Below are positions 17,856 through 24,825 of a DNA stretch of 64,000 nt, piece after piece. The DNA is taken from assembly GCA_038524795.1 (NCBI GenBank), contig JBCBIJ010000008.1, positions 203,975-267,974 of the forward strand, read 5' to 3'. A program made the translations under genes and the position numbers. How positions within the stretch are numbered: position 1 is the stretch's first letter; every line of letters begins with the position of its first letter. Source of the DNA: CALBPI01 sp038524795. Lineage in GTDB: Bacteria; Pseudomonadota; Gammaproteobacteria; Steroidobacterales; Woeseiaceae. The notes under the pieces are model-generated. The model had not been told where the DNA came from. It did no database searches and worked only from the letters and a program-made list of their open reading frames with translations.

Positions 17856-20306
17856 TCAGAAGTTCACTTTGACGCGCAGGCCGTAGTTCCGCGGATACAG
17901 GAATGACGTCTGTACGACGTCGTCACCGTTGTTGTTACCACGTGCGAGTACATCGGAGTCCTCGATGTTCTCGATGAACGCTTCGACCGAGTAGATGCTG
18001 TCAGCTGACGTCCAGATCAGGCGGGCGTCCGTCTTGGTGAACGAGTCCTGGTCATGCGACGGGTCCGTGGCCAGCAGGTTTGAGGTGTTGTAGCCGTCTG
18101 AGTAGTAGAACTGCAGGTAAGGCTGCAAGGTACCGCGGTCACCCATGTCGTGCAGGTAGGCGGCACTGGCGCCCAGCGTCAGCTCGGGCGACCAGGGCGT
18201 CTGTTCGCCCGACTGGTCGATGAAGCTGCGGACTTCGCCTCGGTAGAGCTGGTAGGGGTTCGATTGACCAAACGTGCCGAACTCCGAGTCCAGGTACGCC
18301 AGGGTACCGGTCAGCGTCCAGTTGTCCGAAGGCAACCAAACCGCATCCATCTCGATTCCGAAGGCGTCAATGTCACCGCCGTTGTCCGAGAACGTCAGGA
18401 CGATGCCCGTGTTCGGGTCAACGCGCTGGCGCTGCGTCAGCAGGTTCGTGTACTCCGTGAAGTGCACAGCCGCGTTGAATTGCAGCGTGTTGTCGAGCAG
18501 TACGGTACGCAGCCCCAGTTCGATGACCTGAGACTCCTGCTCTTCGGTCGTCGTTGTGGTGCTGGCCGAACCTGAGAGGTAGCCCGTCGAGCCCGTGAGG
18601 TAAGCCATCGTGTCGCCGTTCAGGTCGTACTCGACACCGAAGCGCCAGGTGATGTTGTCAAACTCACCGAAGCTCGAGCTGTCCTGGATCGTGTTAGCGC
18701 TCGTGATCGCATCCGAAGCGCCACAGTTGTAGGAGAACAGGCTGCGCGCGTTGTCGGGAAGAATCAGCGGCGAGCTGCCATCGACGCCCGGCAGGACGTT
18801 GACCACACGGTCGATCGTGCCGTCACCGTTCTCGTCACCCGTGAAGTTTGAGCCACCGCACGACGCGTCTTTTTCCTCGTCGTTGTAGCGGATGCCTGCG
18901 ATCACGCGCAGCGTGTCAGACACTGAGTACTCACCCTGGGCGAAGACGCCAAGATACTCCGTGTCGATCTGGACGGCGTTAGCGAAGAAGCCGCCAAGCA
19001 GCGTCGCGTCCGACACGATGTCGGTACCATCGAGCAGCGTGAACGGGTCAGCAATACCCGGCAACGTGACCGTGCCACGTGTCGAATCATCGCGAACCGT
19101 TTGCTGGTAGATGTAGAAGGAGTTGAAGTCCTCAGTGTCCGAGTAGAACAGACCGGCCGTCCACTGCAGCGGACCGTCACCCGTCGAGGTGATCTGGAAT
19201 TCCTGCGAGAAGCCTTCCGAGACTTCCTGGTAGCCGCCATTCGAGTTCGGCGTCGGGCTGAAGTCGAAATCGAAACCGATATCGTTCTCGTAGTCGTACA
19301 CCGCGGTGATCGACTTGAATGCGATGTTGTCGAAGTCGTAGTCGATGGTGAGCGACAGCTCTTCATCGGTCAGGTCGACCGGCTGGACGTAGTCCTGCGA
19401 GATTCGCCACGGGTCACCGCCGGGGCCATTCGAAGCCGGACCACGCGAACCCGAGCCACGCACGGGGTTGCTGCAGTCGCGTACGGAGCCGAACGGGTCC
19501 GTGAGGCCGTCAGGGGTCTCGTTACGGCAGAGGAAGGTGTAGCCGAACAGGCCCGCTTCGTTGCCGTCTTCTTCGACGCGTGTGTAGCGGCCGATGACCT
19601 GCAGACGGTCACCGCTGTAAAGCGCCGACAAACGCACACCTTTGTCGTCTTGCGCACCCAGGTCCGGGCCCGCGAGGTTTTCGATAAAGCCGTCGCTCTT
19701 GTCAGTGAAGCCCGCGATACGCACACCAAAATTGTCGGTCAGCGGCATGTTGAACGCGCCGTCAATGCGGGCACGGTCAAAACGCTCGAAGCTCACACCG
19801 ACGTTGCCGCCGACCTCCTCGAGATCGGGAATGTTGGTGTAGACGTTGAGTGCGCCCGCAAACGTGTTGCGGCCGTAGAGCGTGCCCTGCGGACCACGCA
19901 GGAACTCCACGTTGCGGATATCGAAGAACGCGCGCGTCTGCTGCGAGGCGCGCACCTTGTAGATACCGTCCACGAAGGCACCGACGATCGAGCTGTTGTC
20001 GCCGAAGGTGTTGGTGGAGTTGGCGCCGCGAACGTTGAACTTGGCATCGTTGCCCGCAAACGCGTAGTTGAGGCCAGGAACCAGTAGTTCGAGACGGGAT
20101 ACATCAGTAATACCGCCGAGCTGTAACGCTTCTTCGTTGAACGCGCTGACCGAGACACTGACGTCTTGCAGGCTCTCTTCGCGACGCTCCGCGGTGACGA
20201 CGATTTCCTCGAGCTGCGCCTGGGCGGGCATGATCGAGGCATACGTCATGAGGATGGCTGCGGGCACGGCAAGCGCCTTTGCCCGGCTGGACCGGAAGAC
20301 AAACAT
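17856..20306 (-). CDS. TonB-dependent outer-membrane receptor
   Basis: An 816-residue TonB-dependent transporter. A signal peptide ends near PAQAQ; the TonB-box-like EEIVVTAERREESLQDV follows, then a plug (VSRLELLVPGLNYAFAGNDAKFNVRGANS, VEFLRGPQGTLYGRNTFAGALNV) and a 22-strand-type barrel ending in RNYGLRVKVNF with a terminal Phe. The plug pattern is that of the large receptor group of sphingomonads and marine gammaproteobacteria, which import diverse organic molecules and not only siderophores. ATG 20306, six bases after GGGGGAG, is preferred to GTG 20309. Two operator motifs upstream tie it to the LacI island, so it should import that pathway's substrate. Confidence 0.94.
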   Translation of the reverse strand: MFVFRSSRAKALAVPAAILMTYASIMPAQAQLEEIVVTAERREESLQDVSVSVSAFNEEALQLGGITDVSRLELLVPGLNYAFAGNDAKFNVRGANSTNTFGDNSSIVGAFVDGIYKVRASQQTRAFFDIRNVEFLRGPQGTLYGRNTFAGALNVYTNIPDLEEVGGNVGVSFERFDRARIDGAFNMPLTDNFGVRIAGFTDKSDGFIENLAGPDLGAQDDKGVRLSALYSGDRLQVIGRYTRVEEDGNEAGLFGYTFLCRNETPDGLTDPFGSVRDCSNPVRGSGSRGPASNGPGGDPWRISQDYVQPVDLTDEELSLTIDYDFDNIAFKSITAVYDYENDIGFDFDFSPTPNSNGGYQEVSEGFSQEFQITSTGDGPLQWTAGLFYSDTEDFNSFYIYQQTVRDDSTRGTVTLPGIADPFTLLDGTDIVSDATLLGGFFANAVQIDTEYLGVFAQGEYSVSDTLRVIAGIRYNDEEKDASCGGSNFTGDENGDGTIDRVVNVLPGVDGSSPLILPDNARSLFSYNCGASDAITSANTIQDSSSFGEFDNITWRFGVEYDLNGDTMAYLTGSTGYLSGSASTTTTTEEQESQVIELGLRTVLLDNTLQFNAAVHFTEYTNLLTQRQRVDPNTGIVLTFSDNGGDIDAFGIEMDAVWLPSDNWTLTGTLAYLDSEFGTFGQSNPYQLYRGEVRSFIDQSGEQTPWSPELTLGASAAYLHDMGDRGTLQPYLQFYYSDGYNTSNLLATDPSHDQDSFTKTDARLIWTSADSIYSVEAFIENIEDSDVLARGNNNGDDVVQTSFLYPRNYGLRVKVNF

Positions 20307-20386
20307 CACAAGCTCCCCCTATGGCTGTGTCTGTAAGGCGTCCGCCGTCATGACAACCGCAGACGTCGCTAGAGTGCCCTGTTCTG

Positions 20387-20398
20387 ACTGCGAATGCA
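20387..20398. promoter_or_regulatory. Putative LacI operator, exact ACTGCGAATGCA
   Basis: An exact copy of the 12-base motif, 81 bases upstream of the TonB receptor ATG. It abuts a TAGAAT sequence (minus strand, 20404-20399) that could be a -10 element, which would fit repression; no good -35 partner is visible. Confidence 0.65.
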
Positions 20399-20472
20399 AT
20401 TCTATGGGCCGCTGCTTACAACACACTGGGCGTTCAACGCGGTTTTTATGGGTATTTCAGGTGTTGTTTTTA

Positions 20473-20484
20473 TGCATTCGCAGT
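20473..20484. promoter_or_regulatory. Putative LacI operator, inverted exact copy
   Basis: TGCATTCGCAGT, the exact inverse of the motif at 20387 and 86 bases from it. It lies 141 bases before the GGDEF start, so it could also affect that gene. The paired spacing is close to the 88 bases between the two sites at 11997 and 12085. The rest of the 318-base intergenic region 20307-20624 holds nothing else that I recognise. Confidence 0.65.
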
Positions 20485-20624
20485 AGACCTGCGGCCCTCG
20501 CATGCCGCTGAAACCGCCTGAACTTTGAACTTCGACGCGGTTTTTTACTGGGACCCGGCCTAAACTTGCGGTATCTGGATTATGTCGAGGACCCGCGCAC
20601 CCCCATGCGATCGGATCTCTTGCG

Positions 20625-22049
20625 TTGAAACCCACCACCTTTCCACAACGGCTGGCCATCGTGCTGGTGCTGTCCCTGGGCGCCGCGTTCTTCTACGCAA
20701 CCTACAAGGCCATCGACAACATCGTCGCCGAGCAAAGCCGCGTGCAGCAGCAGGCCGTCTCTCCGGTCTTCAAGCTCGTGCGCGATGAGCTGCTGCGCCC
20801 GCTCTACATCGCTGAGACCTTTGCCAGCTCGGTCGATTTCACGGCGATGATGGACACCCCGGATTTCGATGAAGCGGCTCTACTCGAGCGGCTGCAGGGG
20901 ATGGAGCAGGACCTTGGGCTCGTGTTCTTCGTCGCCAGCGAGAAAACGCGCAGGCAGTACTTCTCCAACGGGCGGACGCTCGATCTCGTTGAGGGCGAGG
21001 TGGCCTGGTACTTCGAGGCCATAGAGCGGGACAAGGACTTCATGGCCGACCTGGGCCAGATCGGAGACGTGCACCTGTATTTCGACGTCAAAATCTACGG
21101 CCCGGAACGCGAGTTCCTGGGCTACGTCGGCGTGGGCAAGCGGGTGCAAAACTTTCTGGACACATTCGACCAGTACAAGTCGCGCTACGGCTATGACTTC
21201 CTGTTCGTCAACGACGACGACGAGATCATCCTGAGCTCGTTGCCCGACCTCGTGGTCCGGGACGCCTACATCCCGACGCTCGGTTCGCTGGCGTGGTTCA
21301 GTCACGAGGGTGGCGAGGGTGGCGAGGGCCACAGCCATGACAGCGAGATCATCGAAGTCGACGACGGCGACTATTTGATCTCGGAGTTCGGGATCGAGGA
21401 GCTCGGCTGGCGACTGTTACTGCTCGCACCGCTCGAGGCGCGCCAGAACCAGATTGTGAAAGCCTTCCTAACCAATGCGCTCGTCGCTGCCTTCAGCGTG
21501 ACGTTGCTCGCGGGCGCCGGCCTGTTCCTTGTGCTCATCTATAAGCGCAGCCTCGAAAACCGCACCGAGCTCGACCCGCTCACGGGGCTGCCCAACCGGG
21601 CCCATGTTCAACGGCGCTTCCTGGAGTTGCAACGCGCGGGCGTGGATCTCTGCGCGGTGATCATCGATCTCGACCACTTTAAACAGGTCAATGACCGACA
21701 CGGCCACGAAACCGGTGACCGCGTTCTGCGCGCTGCGGCCGACGCACTCAAACAGGAGCTGCGCGAGGAGGACATCGTGAGCCGCTGGGGTGGCGAGGAG
21801 TTCGTCATGCTGATCCCCGCTGGCACAATCGAACTGGGTCAGAACATCGCCGAGCGCGCCAGGCAGAACATCGAGAGCCTGCGTATCGACGCCAAGCGCG
21901 GGCCCGTCAGCGTCACAGCCAGCTTTGGCGTCGCATTCGGCTCATCGAAGCACGAGCAGCTTGAAGCGCTCGTTGCCAAGGCCGACGAAGTGCTCTACCA
22001 GGCTAAGGAAAAGGGCCGCAACCAGGTGGAGCTCTACGAAGCGTCCTGA
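20625..22049 (+). CDS. Membrane diguanylate cyclase with periplasmic sensor domain
   Basis: A 474-residue GGDEF protein. An N-terminal helix (about 8-27) and a second helix (about 279-306) bracket a periplasmic sensor of about 250 residues with a Cache-like look. A GGDEF domain follows: DPLTGLPNRAHV, IIDLDHFKQVNDRHGH, active-site GGEEF at 389-393. The inhibitory-site RxxD (Arg380, Asp383) stands five residues before it, so product inhibition by cyclic-di-GMP is expected. The periplasmic part has a loop rich in Gly, Glu and His at about 226-240 (SHEGGEGGEGHSHDS) that could bind metal. The start is TTG 20625 with GGATCT upstream. Its 3' end overlaps the convergent oxidoreductase by 16 bases. 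Confidence 0.92.
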   Translation: MKPTTFPQRLAIVLVLSLGAAFFYATYKAIDNIVAEQSRVQQQAVSPVFKLVRDELLRPLYIAETFASSVDFTAMMDTPDFDEAALLERLQGMEQDLGLVFFVASEKTRRQYFSNGRTLDLVEGEVAWYFEAIERDKDFMADLGQIGDVHLYFDVKIYGPEREFLGYVGVGKRVQNFLDTFDQYKSRYGYDFLFVNDDDEIILSSLPDLVVRDAYIPTLGSLAWFSHEGGEGGEGHSHDSEIIEVDDGDYLISEFGIEELGWRLLLLAPLEARQNQIVKAFLTNALVAAFSVTLLAGAGLFLVLIYKRSLENRTELDPLTGLPNRAHVQRRFLELQRAGVDLCAVIIDLDHFKQVNDRHGHETGDRVLRAAADALKQELREEDIVSRWGGEEFVMLIPAGTIELGQNIAERARQNIESLRIDAKRGPVSVTASFGVAFGSSKHEQLEALVAKADEVLYQAKEKGRNQVELYEAS

Positions 22050-23017
22050 CCGAGCGCCTTGCGGTAGACCGCATTAATCAGGCGCATGGTGTTGATCGCA
22101 TCATCTCCGCCCGTTACCTGCGGCGCGCTGCCTTCGATCACGCCAATCACGTGTTGCAGCTGGTAGTGATAGGTCGGCCGCGTGCTGAGCGTCTCGGTCA
22201 CAACGCCTTTGTCGGTTTCCAGACGCAGCTCGTGCCCCAGGTGCGGCGCGATCAGGTTATTCACCGTCAACGTGCCCAAGTCGCCCGTGACCTGCAGCCT
22301 GTTGTCGAGCGGACCGGGTGACGCACCGGCCATCGAACACTGCACGCGCGCCGTAGCGCCGCCTGGGAAAGCCAGGTCCGCCGACATCGCAGCATCGACG
22401 CCTGCCTCATGCCACTCACCGACCGCGGACGCCACATCGGGCTCTTCACCGACCACGTGTCGTACCCAGTGCAGTGGATAACAGCCGAGATCCATCAGCG
22501 CGCCACCGCCTAAGGCCCGCACGAAACGAAGCTCGGTGGGCGCAAACGCAATCTCGGTATTGAAGTGGGCGTCCACGCGCCGGGCCGTACCGATGGCACC
22601 CGAGCCAATCAGCTCCAGCACGCGAAGAAAGAGCGGATGGAAACAATAGTGAAAGGCCTCGATGAGTACGTTTCCGGTGTCTCCTGCAGCGCTAACCATG
22701 GCCTCGGCCTCCGCCGGCGACAGCGCAAACGGCTTTTCACAAAGCACGTGCTTGCCCGCACGCAACGCGGCAATGGTCCAGTCTTTATGCTCGCTGGGTG
22801 GCAAGGCGTTGTAGACGAGATCTACGTCGGGGCAGGTCACCAGCGCGGCATAGTCCTTATGCGTGTTTGGAATGCCGTGCGTTTCGGCGTAGTCGCGCGC
22901 ACGAGATCGTGAGCGCGCGGCGATTGCCTGCACGTGAATCTGCTCGAAGCCTGCGGCGGGATGGATGATGGCGCCAACCGCGATACGGGAGGCGCCCAGG
23001 AGCCCGATTCGGATCAA
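22034..23017 (-). CDS. Gfo/Idh/MocA-family oxidoreductase
   Basis: A 327-residue NAD(P)-dependent oxidoreductase, typical of enzymes that act on sugars or cyclic polyols. Rossmann start IRIGLLGASRIAVGAIIHPA, then YNALPPSEHKDWTIAALRAGKHVLCEKPFAL (the EKP catalytic Lys), EAFHYCFHPLFLR and GGGALMDLGCYPLHWVRH. The start is set at TTG 23017, which overlaps the stop of the photoreceptor gene (TTGA) and begins the Rossmann strand; no other start fits. This overlap implies that it is translated with the BLUF protein and shares its B12 riboswitch. The biological substrate is unknown. Confidence 0.88.
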   Translation of the reverse strand: MIRIGLLGASRIAVGAIIHPAAGFEQIHVQAIAARSRSRARDYAETHGIPNTHKDYAALVTCPDVDLVYNALPPSEHKDWTIAALRAGKHVLCEKPFALSPAEAEAMVSAAGDTGNVLIEAFHYCFHPLFLRVLELIGSGAIGTARRVDAHFNTEIAFAPTELRFVRALGGGALMDLGCYPLHWVRHVVGEEPDVASAVGEWHEAGVDAAMSADLAFPGGATARVQCSMAGASPGPLDNRLQVTGDLGTLTVNNLIAPHLGHELRLETDKGVVTETLSTRPTYHYQLQHVIGVIEGSAPQVTGGDDAINTMRLINAVYRKALGQDAS

Positions 23018-24132
23018 CGCCTGAGCAAGTGACCGCTTGCGCCTGTGGCCAGCTGGGAAAGCGCGAGCCAATCGATGTCTGCGGCGCGCATCGCCGCTGC
23101 GTCGTCGCGCAGGAGGGCGATGCGTTCGGGCCAGCCGTCCAGGGTCCCTGCCTTGTTACCCCCAACGTAAGTCGGGATCGACCGGATACGTTCGCGGATG
23201 CGAGACGCCAGTGCTTTGGCGCGCTTCTGGTCTTCGCTCCAGCCAAGCCGGGAACCGGCGACGATAATGGCATCCAATTCCTGGTCGTAGAGCGCGCCAA
23301 TGGTCGCGTCTTCACTCGCAGCACTCACCATGCGCACAGCAATGCCCGCATCGCGCAGCAAATCCGACTTCACGATCGCACCGAGGCACTCCGTGCTGTT
23401 CGGCGGCACAACGACGGCAACACACTGACGCGACTGTGAGGGCTGCAGCACGCGGCCCGAACGCTGCCAAATGAGATTGAGGTGCGCCATGCCAAGCGCG
23501 ACCTCGATCGAGGTCCAGCGATCCTCGCGCCAGCCCGAGACAAACTCACTACACACGTCATCCACAAACTGTGCACGAGCGTGAAGATGCGTCCGTGCCG
23601 CTTCTGGCAGTTGTGGTGATGCACTCGGGCTACGATGAATGAGCTCGTGTGCAAATTCCTGCAGCGGTGGGCAGCCGCCGATCCGATTGCGCGCCCGGTG
23701 GTAGTCCGTTTCCATCGCGTCAAACGCAGCCAGCGCCTGTAGGGTGTCGCAGGGCGCTTTCGACCGATCCTGAAGACGCCCGCCGGGGGTCGTGCCGGGC
23801 AACGGTTGCCCCGCGAGCTGCATCGCCCAGTCTGAATAGCGGCGGTCTGAAATCCAGCCCGCACTGTGCAGGGTGACATCGGTGTGGCGCGGGTCCGCGG
23901 TAATGCGGGACATCACGGAGCACACCTCGGGCGCGGGGCCCTCAAGCCACTGCAGAAACAGGCCGTGATCACTAAACAGCACACCCGAAACGCCTTCTCG
24001 GCCGTTGTTGTCCGCGGCATCGCGGGCCAGTCGCGTCGCCGCACTACGGTGTATCGGGCGCGTCGCACGACTCGAGTAACTGAGTCGGAACACCCTTCCA
24101 GGGTGTGACGGCATCTCAGTGATCGGTGTCAT
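23014..24132 (-). CDS. BLUF photoreceptor with C-terminal B12-binding-like (SCHIC-type) domain
   Basis: A 372-residue cytoplasmic blue-light receptor. The BLUF domain (about 13-108) has the flavin residues at AppA-like spacing: Tyr19 (AppA 21), Asn43 (45), Gln61 in FLQWLEG (63), Trp102 and Met104 (104 and 106). A helical linker follows (about 180-250), then a Rossmann-like domain (about 265-355) with VVVPPNSTECLGAIVKSDLLRDAGIAVRMV, shaped like cobalamin-binding domains. The DxHxxG cobalamin motif is replaced by STECLG, as expected for a SCHIC-like or degenerate domain. ATG 24132 is eight bases after GGAGG. AppA and relatives act as light or redox antirepressors; its partner here is unknown. 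Confidence 0.85.
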   Translation of the reverse strand: MTPITEMPSHPGRVFRLSYSSRATRPIHRSAATRLARDAADNNGREGVSGVLFSDHGLFLQWLEGPAPEVCSVMSRITADPRHTDVTLHSAGWISDRRYSDWAMQLAGQPLPGTTPGGRLQDRSKAPCDTLQALAAFDAMETDYHRARNRIGGCPPLQEFAHELIHRSPSASPQLPEAARTHLHARAQFVDDVCSEFVSGWREDRWTSIEVALGMAHLNLIWQRSGRVLQPSQSRQCVAVVVPPNSTECLGAIVKSDLLRDAGIAVRMVSAASEDATIGALYDQELDAIIVAGSRLGWSEDQKRAKALASRIRERIRSIPTYVGGNKAGTLDGWPERIALLRDDAAAMRAADIDWLALSQLATGASGHLLRR

Positions 24133-24134
24133 AA

Positions 24135-24173
24135 CTGCGGCCTCCACCATGGGCAGGGGTAGTGGGTCCGCAG
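24135..24173 (-). promoter_or_regulatory. Hairpin hiding the ribosome-binding site of the BLUF gene
   Basis: On the minus-strand RNA, CUGCGG (24173-24168) can pair with CCGCAG (24140-24135), and CCAC with GUGG (24165-24162 with 24147-24144). This encloses the GGAGG of the BLUF gene. An alternative stem, AGGATGC with GCATCCT (24172-24178 and 24197-24203), competes with it, as expected for a switch between riboswitch and ribosome-binding site. Confidence 0.55.
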
Positions 24174-24244
24174 GATGCCTGGCCTGGCAGGTCTTAGCAT
24201 CCTTAGCGCCCCCCGGTGCACCCCGCCCGGTCAACGTGTTGCTC

Positions 24245-24420
24245 TGACGGCAGGTTTCCTGACTCGCGGGTCGCTGCTCACTCGTTCCTTCCCAGGCAAA
24301 TGGCCCAGTGGTTCGTGTCGAGTTCGCTCGCCGCTTACAGTTGCGGGGGCAGTCGTGGGATTGGGCTTCAGCCCGCACCACATTCCCTTTCACCAGCCCA
24401 ATCCGGGCTGGCACCGTCGT
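24245..24420 (-). promoter_or_regulatory. Cobalamin riboswitch, leftward
   Basis: Reading the minus strand, the conserved blocks of the adenosylcobalamin riboswitch appear in order: AAAGGGAA with GGTG, GACTGCCCCCGCAACTGT, CCACTGG, TGGGAAGG and GAGTCAGGAAACCTGCCGTC. The outer stem can form between GACGGTGCC and the 3' end. Boundaries are by eye. It is the leader of the BLUF-oxidoreductase operon, about 110 bases before the ATG. Confidence 0.92.
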
Positions 24421-24534
24421 GCATTGATAGTGCCCCAATGGCCTGAAAACGTCCACACGGCTTGGACATAGGTCTCATGGCCAACACCACTACAATATGT
24501 TGACTTTGCGCGGGCGCATGACACAACATCTAGC

Positions 24535-24710
24535 GGTCGGTTCGCCCACAAGGCGATGAAAAGGGAATCCGGTGCCTGGCATCCGCCAGAAGTCCGGAAC
24601 TGCCCCCGCAACTGTAGTCGGCGGCGATGTGTCTCGATGCCACTGGGGAAACCCGGGAAGGCGACGCATCGCGCAAACGCCGTGAGTCAGGAGACCTGCC
24701 GGCACAACAG
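24535..24710 (+). promoter_or_regulatory. Cobalamin riboswitch, rightward (nrdAB leader)
   Basis: The conserved blocks are GATGAAAAGGGAATCCGGTGC, GGAACTGCCCCCGCAACTGTAG, GATGCCACTGGGGAAACCCGGGAAGGCG and GAGTCAGGAGACCTGCCGG, in the standard order. It is followed after about 115 bases by nrdA. The 114 bases between the two riboswitches (24421-24534) must hold both divergent promoters; a TTGACT at 24500 is a possible -35 box, but no convincing -10 partner is seen. Confidence 0.94.
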
Positions 24711-24783
24711 AACTACTCATCGGACGGGGTGTGCCGACAGGGTTTGTTGCCGGTCACTCCCATGACCGCGTCCGCAAAGCCTT

Positions 24784-24819
24784 AGCCCCTCGTGCAAACA
24801 ACTCGCACTGCATCAGGGG
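24784..24819 (+). promoter_or_regulatory. Hairpin hiding the nrdA ribosome-binding site
   Basis: GCCCCT (24784-24789) pairs with AGGGGC (24814-24819), and inside it GTGC (24791-24794) pairs with GCAC (24804-24807). The 3' arm is the AGGGG that sits seven bases before the nrdA ATG. It fits a riboswitch that controls translation initiation. Confidence 0.65.
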
Positions 24820-24825
24820 CAACAC

